Shown: piece by piece, positions 8,166-17,010 of the stretch
How positions within the stretch are numbered: the first letter of the stretch is position 1
How the letters are laid out: every line of letters begins with the position of its first letter
Origin: CAZEAC01 sp964510065
Lineage (GTDB): Bacteria; Bdellovibrionota_C; UBA2361; CAIXSY01
Direction of reading: 5' to 3'
Assembly: GCA_964510065.1 (NCBI GenBank)
Contig: CAZEAC010000024.1
Span: forward strand, 1 to 63,742
DNA: 63,742 nucleotides
Program-made: the position numbers and the translations under genes
Notes under the pieces: model-generated
Seen by the model: the letters and a program-made list of their open reading frames with translations, nothing else
The model's database searches: none
What the model was told of the DNA's origin: nothing

Positions 8166-9768
8166 TTACCTTGGCCTTACTGGCAGCGCTTGCATGCCTG
8201 ACGCTGAAAATTGAAGTTTAAAGAACTTCTTTGCTTCAATGGCCGGAACGGCGAACTCATACACATTATTATTCCAGTTATCGGTCTCAATGAACGTTGC
8301 TGTTTCGGTTACCACATAATAAGGCCCTGTGACGTTATCCGCTGCCATCAGATACCAGTTTGTTGGCGAGTCGGGTTGAAGCCGAAATTTAAGGCGTAGC
8401 ATACGGACAGTGCCGCCGCGACCATCCGATTCTTCACGGCAGGAATACTCCATGTAGGGCCCCTGATTGAGCTCGCCATTCGGTCGGGTGTAATCAGGGA
8501 CTGCATAGCTGATTTCATTGGAAGGGTCACTTTCCAAGCCAATCGTATTGACCGCGGTCACTATCGTATAAATTGTCTCTCCCGGCGCAAAGTCTGGGTA
8601 GATTGTATAGGTATAGGTAGTCGGCGGAGCCGTATTCGGAGGACCTCTTACCTCGAAAAACCCGAAATAGCTTCCACTCCGTTTTCCGACTTTAAAATTA
8701 TAATGAGACAACGGGAATGTCGGACTGGGATCCCAGGCATAAGATACTGTCGGCGGACGCCCCGATGGACAGATTGGACAGAACCCAGCGCTTGCAGCCA
8801 CGAACATAGGTTCCTCAGCCGCAAAGCCGGCTAGCTGTTGCGCCGCAGGCGAGGCGGCAGAAGAATTCCAATCTTCATGAGCTGGCCATTCTTGAACTGC
8901 AGAATCGGGACAAAGCGTAGTTGTCGTGGTTGTGCTGGTTGTCGTCGTGGTGGTCGTAGTCGTTATAGTAGTCGTCGGACGAATTGTCGTCGTCGTTCGA
9001 ATTGTAGTTGATGTCGACCGTGTCGAGCTTGTTGAAACGCTCGTCGTCGTTGTTCGAGTAGTAGTAGTTGTTGTTGTCGTCGTTGTAGTAGTTGTCGTCG
9101 TCGTAGTGGTGGTCGTTGTTGTAGTAGTCGTCGNNNNNNNNNNNNNNNNNNNNNNNNNNNNNNNNNNNNNNNNNNNNNNNNNNNNNNNNNNNNNNNNNNN
9201 NNNNNNNNNNNNNNNNNNNNNNNNNNNNNNNNNTTGTAGTGGTTGTCGTCGTCGTAGTGGTGGTCGATCTTGTCGTTGTTGTAGTAGTCGTCGTTGTAGT
9301 GGTTGTCGTCGTCGTAGTGGTGGTCGATCTTGTCGTTGTTGTAGTAGTTGATGGTTTAGTCGTTGTAGTACTCGAAGTTGTTGTGGTCGAGGTGACGCTA
9401 GTTGAGGTGGTGGTAGACGTCGTCGTAGTTGTCGTCGGAGAACAATCCGCTCCGGTTTGCCCGGTTCCAACCTCGGTTTGGACGCCATTTTGATCTACAC
9501 AAGATAATGTGCCTGCGGGAGACGCTCCGTAGCAGCAACCGTACTCTGCTCCGGTGGAACCGCTTGAGCAGGAAAATTCCCCTGTCATGCAACCATTGCC
9601 ACATTGTGCGCAGGAAACAATAGTAGTTGTCGTCGAGGAGGTCGTTCTAGTCGTCGTCGTGGTAGACGCGGATGCCGAAAACGACGGAGAGGGCAACGCA
9701 AGTATCGTGACAGTTATCCCAATCGCGATAACAATTGATTGAAGGATCGAAGTTCGAATGCCTCGCAC
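8166..9768 (-). CDS. Exported poly-Thr linker protein with fibronectin III-like domain (broken by assembly gap)
   Basis: One gene split by 100 Ns. The upstream half (from 9768) has a signal peptide (SIVIAIGITVTILALPSPSFSA), a Thr stretch, a small Cys-rich unit (CAQCGNGCMTGEFSC through CVDQNG) and then long Thr runs broken by Ser or Arg. The downstream half resumes poly-Thr and ends in a C-terminal region with a fibronectin III-like domain (VSYAWDPSPTFPLSHYNFKV, TIVTAVNTIGLESDPSNEIS) and a final beta domain. The two halves are in different frames only because the gap length is arbitrary. Poly-Thr linkers of this type are expected to be extended and possibly glycosylated on the cell surface. 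The true repeat length cannot be read. Confidence 0.8.
9134..9233. other. Assembly gap (100 N) inside Thr-codon repeat
   Basis: One hundred Ns sit in a low-complexity tract of Thr codons (about 8926-9430; gtcgtagtt-like repeats). The round number suggests a placeholder, so true length is unknown. Confidence 0.95.
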
Positions 9769-10182
9769 GATAGGCCCTCCTAACTGAGAAAGATCGCTTT
9801 TAGCCTTTTAGCTGATCTGCAAGATTTGTTCCTTTCGCTCATCATTATTTTTCCTAGTCCGGAACCAGATATTTACTGAGTGCACCCAGTGATGCTACGC
9901 AAGCGCGCGGTGGCAAGTGAGGAATTGAGTTCCTAATTGAAGATGCCAATGAGCGATGCTCCGCTTCAGATAATCCTAAGCAATTACAGCATTTAATCAT
10001 TTAGTAACAATCCCTCAAATCTTTCGCTCTGAAGCTGGTCCTTAATTTGCATGGACTCTAATCCAGGCGGCACATTTCCGCTTGTATGAGCTAGGTCATT
10101 AATCTTCCATAGGAAATTAGCGCGACCCTACGGCTCTTTTCTTCGCAGTGGATAGCTTCTTAAAGGTAATGTCGGTGGTTTA
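9769..10182. other. Gene-free divergent promoter region
   Basis: This 414-base stretch separates two divergent exported-protein genes. I see no reading frame, structured RNA motif or clear -35/-10 pair that I would defend. It should contain promoters for both genes. Confidence 0.45.
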
Positions 10183-10896
10183 ATGCAAGAAGTTAAGAAG
10201 ACAGTTCAAACCTATTTGACAGCAGCGGTGACGGCTTTGGCGCTGGTAGTGCTCTCGATCTCATCTGCAGGTGCGCAGTCAAAATCGATCTCACGCGAAA
10301 GCTTTAGAGTCATCGGAGTACACATCGATACTCGTGGCTACGGCCGCTCAAGCGCGATCTTTGAGGATTCAGCGACACGTAGCCAAGTAATATTCGATGA
10401 AGGCGAAAGCCTTGGCGCTGGATATCGCATCGCAAAAATTTCAAACGAGCAGGTAGTTGTAAAGGGGCCAGGCTCGCTAACATTCAAGCTTCCGGTCGAG
10501 CAGGGTGCGCCGGCATTTAATATGCAGGCCTTTCGCGCGATCTTCGAGGCACCAACGCCTACCGTGAAGCCAAATCGTGTAGTCGAATTCGACTCTCTCG
10601 TTCGCGGCTTCGAGTCGCCAGAACGGCTCATTGGCGGTGTACGTGAGCTTGCTGCGGCCGGCGCCGCCGGTCCATCCCTGACCGTGACTTCCAACTCCTT
10701 GGAAGATTCTATCCCAAATCTCTTTGGCCTCTTGCCGGGAGATAAAATCACCGCGGTAAATACAATACCAGTGACGACATTGCGAGATCTTATAAATGGC
10801 ATAATCCAGGTGCGCGGAGATTATATTACGCTTGTTTATAAACGCGGCGCGGCTACCCGAAGAGTAATTTTGAAGCCCGCAGCTCCGGTCGCTTAA
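10183..10896 (+). CDS. GspC-like periplasmic protein with HR and PDZ domains
   Basis: A 237-residue protein with an N-terminal signal or anchor (YLTAAVTALALVVLSISSAG). Residues about 40-100 match the homology region of type II secretion protein GspC: a value such as VIGVHID, then SAIFEDSATRSQVIF, GESLGAGYRIAKI and VVVKGPGSLTFKL. Residues about 165-232 are PDZ-like: LFGLLPGDKITAVNTIPV then ITLVYKRG. GspC links the inner-membrane platform to the GspD secretin. No other Gsp gene is nearby; a second GspC-like protein is at 36491. A stand-alone periplasmic adaptor role is also possible. The stop codon is followed 4 bases later by a GGACACCC element. Confidence 0.7.
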   Translation: MQEVKKTVQTYLTAAVTALALVVLSISSAGAQSKSISRESFRVIGVHIDTRGYGRSSAIFEDSATRSQVIFDEGESLGAGYRIAKISNEQVVVKGPGSLTFKLPVEQGAPAFNMQAFRAIFEAPTPTVKPNRVVEFDSLVRGFESPERLIGGVRELAAAGAAGPSLTVTSNSLEDSIPNLFGLLPGDKITAVNTIPVTTLRDLINGIIQVRGDYITLVYKRGAATRRVILKPAAPVA

Positions 10897-10899
10897 TTT

Positions 10900-10973
10900 G
10901 GACACCCAAATTGCGATATTAGCTAACCCCTCTATATTATTAAACTTAGCGCGAAAACGGACTATGGGTGTCC
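10900..10973. repeat. MITE-like 74-bp element, GGACACCC ends (copy 2)
   Basis: GGACACCCA (10900-10908) faces TATGGGTGTCC (10963-10973) in inverse orientation. Size and ends match the element at 3835-3909 but the interior differs. It starts 4 bases after a stop codon, so it may also act as a transcript-end hairpin. Confidence 0.7.
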
Positions 10974-10996
10974 GGAAAACATCTCCGGAAAACATC
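10971..10996. repeat. Two tandem 13-bp repeats
   Basis: TCCGGAAAACATC occurs twice in direct succession, followed by a degenerate third copy (TCCAGAAATCGAC). The first copy overlaps the end of the GGACACCC element, suggesting slippage or insertion scarring. Confidence 0.7.
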
Positions 10997-11070
10997 TCCA
11001 GAAATCGACTCCGGGGAAAGTATCTCGTGGGGATTCACGAACCATGGACAGCTGATTCAGTATCAAAATT

Positions 11071-12840
11071 ATGATGTCCAGTTATAGATCACTTTCGCTA
11101 CTTCTAGTCCTTGTAAGCCAGACAATCGGCCTGGTGGCCGCTATCGCGGATATTATTCCGCCTTCAAATCGAATTGATTGGAGCAGCGTGGCTGGCGTCG
11201 AAAACGGAATTCCCGACCGGCAGGTGCTTTGCAGCACCACGCAGTGCGCTGCGCTTGCCTCAATTGATAAAACCGGTGCAACGAATGTGCTTCCCCAGGT
11301 ACAAGCAGCGATAAATAGCTGCCCAAAGGAGCAGGTCGTAAAGCTGCCAGTCGGAATTTTTCGTCTCGATGGGACTCTTTCAATGAGAGATTACATGACG
11401 TTGCGGGGATCCGGAGCAGCCACCGTCCTCAAGACCGATCATCAAATATATTTTAGCAATGGTTTAGGAAGAGTAAATGTCGACGCCGAGAGCGGCTACG
11501 TTAAGACTTCCACAAGATTAGTACTTAAGAATGCGCCAACTGGGCTAACTGTTGGCTCTTCGTTCGTGCTGAACGAATTGAATAATACGGATTATGTGCA
11601 CCCTTACGGTTACGAAGAGGATGCTACGCTGCCACTCCTTTGCAGCTACTGCGACGAACCAGACGGCGGACAAAGAGCCCGTGGCCAGATGGTTCGAGCC
11701 ACCGGCATAAATGGCAAGGTAGTTGATTTTACCCCAGCACTTTATACCGACTTCTCAACCAATTTGATGCCACGGATTCACTACCCCGTTGCAAATGGGA
11801 CCACCGCGGAAGGCGCGGTTAATATGCGGGTATTCGCCGGCGTTGAGGACCTTACCATCGACCTCAGCGGGGATGCCTTTATGATGCGCTTTGAGCAGGC
11901 GCAAAACTGCTGGGTTAAGAATGTGACTTTTGAGATTCGCGCGGCAGATTATCCGGCGATCATTGGATACCTCGCGCACCGAATCAGTATTAAGCACAGC
12001 ACCTTTAACGGGCACTCCGGCCAGTCTAGCGCAATTCTCTCTCAAATCCACACCGAGGGGTGGCTCGTGGAAAATAATATTTTCAAAGATGTCAATCAGA
12101 CCTTCCTCAATGTTGGTCGTCAGGGTGCGCATGTATTTTCCTACAATTATTTGTCTGCGTATCGCGGCATCACTACAGCGCTTACAAATGACAACGGCAA
12201 TCATGGGGCGCATCCTGAATTTTTGCTGTTCGAGGGAAATAAGCTAGTAAAGCATCACGCTGATTCAATCCATGGATCGTCGAGCAGCTACACACTTTTT
12301 AGGAATCATTTTCGTTGCCGGCAGTCCGACACGACCTTCGGCGCCGGCTGTATCTGGATTGATTCTTGGAACTATAATTACAATGTAGTTGGCAATGTAT
12401 TGGGACTCCCCGGTATGACCGATTGGTTCTATGAGAGCGTATGCCCGGGCGCGCTTGATGACAGCCTGTATATATTTCGTTACGGATACAGCGGCTACAA
12501 CGACTACAAACCTCCTTCGGAACCGGCAAATGGTCCCTGTTACCCGCGAAGTAAGTCGACGACGCTCCGTCATGGGAATTATATTTATGGGTTGAACACG
12601 GTGGAGTGGGATTCGACGATTGCGGACCACACCATTCCTAAAAGTCTCTACCTCGGAAATTCCAAGCCGGGTTGGTTCGGAGACCTTAATTGGCCTCCAA
12701 TCGGGCCCGATACCAACGGACTTTACACGAGCGAGATTCCCGCAGAGTACCGCTTCAAACATGGCGGAAACGATCCCCCTGGCGTAAACGCAGGAACAAC
12801 TCCGAGTCTGCCAAACTCTTTACGAGTAATTAGCCGCTGA
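11071..12840 (+). CDS. Secreted right-handed beta-helix protein (pectate-lyase-like)
   Basis: A 589-residue exported protein; the signal peptide covers about residues 1-25 (LSLLLVLVSQTIGLVAAIA). From residue 75 the pattern is that of pectate-lyase/glycoside hydrolase 28-like beta-helices: LPQVQAAINSCPKEQVVKLP, VGIFRLDGTLSM and later VEDLTIDLSGDAFMMRF, NCWVKNVTF and SIKHSTFNGHSGQS. Such proteins bind or cut polysaccharides. I cannot identify the catalytic set, so lyase, hydrolase or adhesin remain open. No ribosome site precedes the ATG; a second ATG follows immediately. It follows the GspC-like gene and is a plausible type II secretion cargo by context only. Confidence 0.8.
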   Translation: MMSSYRSLSLLLVLVSQTIGLVAAIADIIPPSNRIDWSSVAGVENGIPDRQVLCSTTQCAALASIDKTGATNVLPQVQAAINSCPKEQVVKLPVGIFRLDGTLSMRDYMTLRGSGAATVLKTDHQIYFSNGLGRVNVDAESGYVKTSTRLVLKNAPTGLTVGSSFVLNELNNTDYVHPYGYEEDATLPLLCSYCDEPDGGQRARGQMVRATGINGKVVDFTPALYTDFSTNLMPRIHYPVANGTTAEGAVNMRVFAGVEDLTIDLSGDAFMMRFEQAQNCWVKNVTFEIRAADYPAIIGYLAHRISIKHSTFNGHSGQSSAILSQIHTEGWLVENNIFKDVNQTFLNVGRQGAHVFSYNYLSAYRGITTALTNDNGNHGAHPEFLLFEGNKLVKHHADSIHGSSSSYTLFRNHFRCRQSDTTFGAGCIWIDSWNYNYNVVGNVLGLPGMTDWFYESVCPGALDDSLYIFRYGYSGYNDYKPPSEPANGPCYPRSKSTTLRHGNYIYGLNTVEWDSTIADHTIPKSLYLGNSKPGWFGDLNWPPIGPDTNGLYTSEIPAEYRFKHGGNDPPGVNAGTTPSLPNSLRVISR

Positions 12841-12855
12841 TGGCGACTCGCTCAT

Positions 12856-12892
12856 GCGCAGGCCAAGCGTCGCAATCTTTTCTTGGCTGCGC
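12856..12892. terminator. Hairpin between convergent genes, possible bidirectional terminator
   Basis: GCGCAGGCCAAG (12856-12867) pairs with CTTGGCTGCGC (12882-12892) with one bulged base. It lies between two convergent stop codons. There is no run of T after the stem on either strand, so intrinsic termination is uncertain. Confidence 0.4.
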
Positions 12893-12906
12893 GGCACCTC
12901 TCGGTA

Positions 12907-13415
12907 CTACCCTTTAAAGCTGCACTTGAGGTAGGCGCGAATCTGCTTAAGCATGGACTTGGTCGGCACTGATCCACTCATTTCAGAAAGGTGCGCGTTG
13001 TTCACCGTAGTGATATTGGAAATCTTGAGTGTGCCATCTCCCTGCGCGCGCAAATTTGCAATCATGACCGTGGGATTCCACTGCGCTTGCGCTCCATGGC
13101 AGGAGGAGCAGGCTAAGAAAGTACCATTCAAAGCTTTCTTGCCAGCAGCGACGTCCGATTTTTTAAAGCAGGTGAGAAGGAAAAAGAGCATGAGTGAAAG
13201 CAAGGCCGACNNNNNNNNNNAGGCACTGCCCCAAGAACATCTGGAGATTTTGCTCGCTGCGCCGGCTGACCATTAATAGGCGCACATGCGGGAAGCGCGG
13301 CATATTCATTGAGAGCGTCATTCGCCGCCGGTTGCGAAGGAGCAGCAATAAACGAGAGCGCTACCGCAATTGAGGCCCCCAAAAAGGTTCTAAGAAATAA
13401 TGCCGAAGTAAACAT
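12907..13415 (-). CDS. Exported monoheme cytochrome c, interrupted by a 10-N gap
   Basis: The N-terminal part (from 13415) has a signal peptide (FLRTFLGASIAVALSFIAAP) and a short mature start ending at the gap. After the gap the frame changes and reads LTCFKKSDVAAGKKALNGTF, then the heme motif CSSCH, and ends IRAYLKCSFKG, a usual cytochrome c final helix. The two halves are most simply one gene with a misassembled junction, because 10 Ns is a nominal gap. Alternatively the second half is its own small gene starting at 13203 (TTG) or 13191 (ATG). It is downstream of the triheme cytochrome gene on the same strand. Confidence 0.6.
13211..13220. other. Assembly gap (10 N)
   Basis: Ten Ns disrupt the cytochrome gene at 12907-13415. 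The reading frame differs on the two sides, so the gap length is not real. Confidence 0.9.
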
Positions 13416-13488
13416 ACAAAATCCTGATTAAATAGATAGCTCTTGCTACAATACCTAATCATCGATCACTCGGAGAAATTTCTTGAGC

Positions 13489-14901
13489 TTACGGCAAACT
13501 TCCCAAGTACTGCCACAGAGCATTTTCTGAGTCCGAGTACGGCGGAGCACTCTGCCCTACAACAAGGTTTCTGAACTGTGGCATTTCATCAGGTCCGCTC
13601 CATAAAGCCTGGTGAATTTTATTAAGGCTAGGATGCCGAGAAATATCATGAACTTCGCCATTGCTGCTAATGCGATGGCAGCGCACGCAGGACGCGGTAA
13701 ATATCGCAGCTCCCTGACTAACCGGATTCGGCGTCGGCGTGGGAGTTGGCATACTTCCCGGTTGGCATGAGACCGTCTCGTTCTTTCGTACATATGCGAC
13801 CACATTTGCAATCTGCTGGTCGCTTAGATTTACTGGCCCGCCGTAGGTTCCATTCATAAAGAGATTTGTGGAGAATGCTGTCTTCAACTTCCCAAAGTCC
13901 ATGCCTGCGCCCCTTACGCCGCCAGCAGGAAGATGGCAGGTAGCGCACGTAGTAGTGTACTGGCTCTGTCCTGCAGTAATATTGCCAACTAAAGGGGCCG
14001 GAATTCCGAAAGCGGTAGTGTTTCCTTGCGAGTCAAAGTTAGGAGTCCCGCCAACGCATGGTGGAGTCGCCGTGGGCTCCGGCGAAGGCGTGGTATTCCC
14101 GCCGGGGGGTGTTGGAGTGGGCGTGCCGCCTGAGCACTCACCGTTACCGCCTGTTTGGGCGCGATTAAGCCACGCTGTCAGATCAGAAAGGTCTTGGGTC
14201 GCAAGCTGAATTCTCATCGGCAGCCCCGTAGTACCGGTGATTGCCGCCTGCACACGATCATAGCTCCAATTGATTCCATGGTCATTTGCAGGATGGCATT
14301 GCCGACACTGAGCAGCATTTACTGCCTGGCCTCGAGCAACATTGCCGGTGATTCCTGCGGGGATTCCAAATTGTGTAGTATTGCCTGCACTATCAAAGTT
14401 GGCGGGGCCACAGTTTCCGCCACCATTTCCTTTGCTATCCGCAACAAGCGGATCGGTGCCGTATTTCAGGATCTCGTCATAATCACTTACACCATCTCCA
14501 TCCGTGTCGGCATTCTTGAAATTGGTCTTAATTTTATGTTTGTTAAGGAGCGGAAAATGCCATTCGCGATAATTTACAAATTTATCCCCGTCAACATCGC
14601 AAAATGACTTTTTCGATGCGGCAAACTTCAGATCGCGGCATTTGGATTTGATCTTACGTTTGGCAATAGTATCCTGCCGGACCATAGCTTTAATTTGACG
14701 CTGCCAGCGAGTGAGCGCCTGTGCCTTGTGGAAGGGTAGCAGCAGCGCCAGTCCAAGAAAAAATAAAATAATAGAGGAATTGGTCGCGCCAATTTTCGGT
14801 GAGCAGCGCGCAGGCCAAAGCCGGTCAGTCGAAATCATGTTACTCAAAGTTACGCGTGCCTCAGGGTAATTGCATTCAGATCGACTCAAAACAATTTGCA
14901 T
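13489..14901 (-). CDS. Exported triheme cytochrome with calcium-repeat region and FGIP-type heme domains
   Basis: The order is: hydrophobic export segment (SSIILFFLGLALLLP); an EF-hand/thrombospondin-3-like calcium region (CDVDGDKFVNYREW, ADTDGDGVSDYDEILKYGTD); two heme domains that each begin FDSxGNTTxFGIP and contain CRQCH or CATCH; Pro-Thr linkers; and a last heme segment with CVRCH. All three CXXCH motifs should bind heme c in the periplasm or outside the cell. The same heme-domain type recurs at 59698-60993 and 60990-61682. It reads in the same direction as the lipoprotein and DUF6502-like genes upstream. I chose ATG 14901 (AGGA upstream); ATG 14838 would give a more usual signal-peptide length. 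Confidence 0.88.
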   Translation of the reverse strand: MQIVLSRSECNYPEARVTLSNMISTDRLWPARCSPKIGATNSSIILFFLGLALLLPFHKAQALTRWQRQIKAMVRQDTIAKRKIKSKCRDLKFAASKKSFCDVDGDKFVNYREWHFPLLNKHKIKTNFKNADTDGDGVSDYDEILKYGTDPLVADSKGNGGGNCGPANFDSAGNTTQFGIPAGITGNVARGQAVNAAQCRQCHPANDHGINWSYDRVQAAITGTTGLPMRIQLATQDLSDLTAWLNRAQTGGNGECSGGTPTPTPPGGNTTPSPEPTATPPCVGGTPNFDSQGNTTAFGIPAPLVGNITAGQSQYTTTCATCHLPAGGVRGAGMDFGKLKTAFSTNLFMNGTYGGPVNLSDQQIANVVAYVRKNETVSCQPGSMPTPTPTPNPVSQGAAIFTASCVRCHRISSNGEVHDISRHPSLNKIHQALWSGPDEMPQFRNLVVGQSAPPYSDSENALWQYLGSLP

Positions 14902-15082
14902 GGGAACCAATCCTAACTAATTGAAATTACCGATCTTTCACGGAGTCGGCGCGGCAATGGACGCCCTCGAACCTATAATGCAAGAAGCAAACCACCATTT
15001 TCTTGCTTGGAAAGTTTCCCGTCTAAAAGGATTGCGTACACTCAGTTATAAGCACACTTGCGCCGCTCTGCGCTGGAGGATC

Positions 15083-15940
15083 TTACTTACGCAAACTCTT
15101 CTTTAATTCACCAAATGAAATTGTTGGCGAGAATTCTCCGATGGTACTTGGGCGTCTGGCATCGGGGAACTCTACGATCAGCTCAACTGTGTAGTACACA
15201 CTTTCGTTCGGGATATTTTTTAGATCAATTGAGAGCGAAACGCCGTAAATCGTCACAGTAAGAGTTGCCTTTCCCCTTTGAGTTGGACGTTCCAACGAAA
15301 ACGTTCCATTTTGATCAGTTATCGATCGGTCTTTGGATTCTGAAATCGTCACTACTGCTCCTGAAACTGGCGTTCCAATAGAATAACGAACCGAGCCTTG
15401 AAAGATACTTTTCAGAGTTGCGGTGGGTCGCGGCGTACTTCCCGGTGTCCGGTTCTCGTCGCGAGGCGCGGTCGCCACCGATATTTGCCCCGAGGTCGGA
15501 GTCGGAATAGCCTCTTCAGAGTCCACAGCTGCAGCTCGTGTAGTGATATTTTGTGATACTATCACTAGCCTGCTCCCTTCAAGAAGCGAAAGCGCGAGCG
15601 TAACGACCGACCCTTCGGCAAGCTCCCGATCAATAGTAGTAGAGCCAACCGTTCCCTCGTTTCGAACTTCAAGCGCGGCATTCTTGCCCACAAAATGAGA
15701 CTTAAGAGTGAAATTTCCAGCCTGATCCGTCGTCGCGTACTCTCCTGTTTGCTGAAGAGTGATAATCGCACGAGCGATCGGAGATCCCTCGCCATTATCG
15801 ACATACCCTCGAAACTCGGCGCCCCTTCCTGCGGAGCCGCCGTTGTCCGTGCCAGTACTCCCCCCACCACATGCCGCAAGAGATCCAACTACAATCACTG
15901 CGAAGAGCGCCCACCGAATGCCGCCAACAACCGCCTTCAT
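15083..15940 (-). CDS. Lipoprotein with two carboxypeptidase-regulatory-like domains
   Basis: A 285-residue lipoprotein. The signal ends in a lipobox (GSLAAC, Cys near residue 24) followed by a Gly/Ser linker. Two beta-sandwich units of the carboxypeptidase-regulatory/CNA-B type follow: first RGYVDNGEGSPIARAIITLQ with TTDQAGNFTL, second QGSVRYSIGTPVSGAVVTIS with ITDQNGTFSLE. They are joined by a PT-rich linker. Such domains are structural and no enzyme is visible. The start at 15940 is chosen because AAGGGG precedes it and it gives a proper signal. The DUF6502-like gene ends 10 bases upstream. The same pair recurs at 55751-57407. Confidence 0.85.
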   Translation of the reverse strand: MKAVVGGIRWALFAVIVVGSLAACGGGSTGTDNGGSAGRGAEFRGYVDNGEGSPIARAIITLQQTGEYATTDQAGNFTLKSHFVGKNAALEVRNEGTVGSTTIDRELAEGSVVTLALSLLEGSRLVIVSQNITTRAAAVDSEEAIPTPTSGQISVATAPRDENRTPGSTPRPTATLKSIFQGSVRYSIGTPVSGAVVTISESKDRSITDQNGTFSLERPTQRGKATLTVTIYGVSLSIDLKNIPNESVYYTVELIVEFPDARRPSTIGEFSPTISFGELKKSLRK

Positions 15941-15950
15941 AACATCCCCT

Positions 15951-16787
15951 TTATTGCTTGCTATCGTCACTTAATTTCTGCCTTGGCACTGCTTCACTAA
16001 TTACTCTCGAATACGAACCGAGAACTACCTTTTCGCCTTTGCCCTGAAAATCAGCTTGCGGGTTTATGTCCTGGTCATGCCTGGAAATGAAATCGCGCGC
16101 GCGTGCGTGAAATGCATGACCTTCCGAAAGCAACCAGCGACGGATCTCCGGCACCGCGTCGGGGCGGACATTATCATAGCTTGTCCGAATGTGGAGATTC
16201 GGGGGCGAGGCCTCTGCAATTACATTTTCCTCGACTCCCTGGATGAGATCGTCGGTGTCGTCCGCGAGGATACCAAAACTTGCCGCCAAATCTCCGCGCG
16301 GAGTATACGACTGGAGGACTAGTTGTACACCGCGGTCGGTGCGTTGCACCGTCCCAACTCGTTCAAGCTCGAAAAGAATTGTCGCTGGATTGAGCTCCTT
16401 ACTTACTGATCGGACCAGCTCGGAGAACTCATCGCGTTCCGCGGAGTGGCGCAAGATTCGTGGTTCGTTCTTCTTGGTAGTAAAGCGCGGATCGCTTTGC
16501 CACTGCCCGATAATTTTTGTAATCAGATCGGCACCGCCGCGCCTTTCCTGCCCGGGAGAGCTTAGTCGAGATATATCTCGACGGTGAATCCCCGTAATGA
16601 CGCTCAGTCGGCTTGCCGTCGCTGTTTCGCCTGTCTTTGAAATTTCGTCTTGCGCGATATCCAAAAAAACCGTCTTCGCGGACTCTAAAAGATCTTGAAC
16701 ACGAAGCGAGTGGCGAATGCAGAAGCGCACGAGCGGCCGAAGTAGCAGCTCCATCAGTCCAAATATAATTTCACGCTTTATGTTCAT
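15951..16787 (-). CDS. DUF6502-like protein, probable regulator (copy 1)
   Basis: A 278-residue soluble protein that I assign from memory to the DUF6502 group: LLLRPLVRFCIRHSLRVQDL at the start, a helix-turn-helix-like stretch with LSVITGIHRRDISRL (about 62-76), then ITKIIGQWQSDPRFTTKK, ELVRSVSKELNPATILFELE and a C-terminal LHIRTSYDNV. No signal peptide or membrane segment. It is a clear paralogue of the protein at 56580-57407, sharing the blocks DPRFTT/DSRFTT, VSKELNP/VSKDLNP and LLFELER-like text. The HTH-like 'TGLHRxE/DxxR' block suggests DNA binding; the partner lipoprotein is directly downstream. The start may instead be the ATG at 16754. Confidence 0.75.
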   Translation of the reverse strand: MNIKREIIFGLMELLLRPLVRFCIRHSLRVQDLLESAKTVFLDIAQDEISKTGETATASRLSVITGIHRRDISRLSSPGQERRGGADLITKIIGQWQSDPRFTTKKNEPRILRHSAERDEFSELVRSVSKELNPATILFELERVGTVQRTDRGVQLVLQSYTPRGDLAASFGILADDTDDLIQGVEENVIAEASPPNLHIRTSYDNVRPDAVPEIRRWLLSEGHAFHARARDFISRHDQDINPQADFQGKGEKVVLGSYSRVISEAVPRQKLSDDSKQ

Positions 16788-17010
16788 TGGTGTGCTATAT
16801 ACGCATCACAATCATAGATCAGGATCTAAAATAATCATATGGCCAACCTTATATTTAATCTAAGCACCTGATATCACATATTATATATTTTTTGCCATTG
16901 ACTTGGCTTTCCAATTGAGATCGTATACTGTGACAAAAGACGTAATGTGCAAAATACGCATTTGAATACGTCGTCTAATTAAGTATGATTAACAAAATAA
17001 GTAGGGTAGT

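Noticed and set aside
8926..9430. Poly-Val and poly-Asp/Tyr/Asn frames in the repeat tract
   Set aside because: They are other-frame readings of the Thr-codon repeat; the Thr frame carries the signal peptide and continues to recognisable domains.
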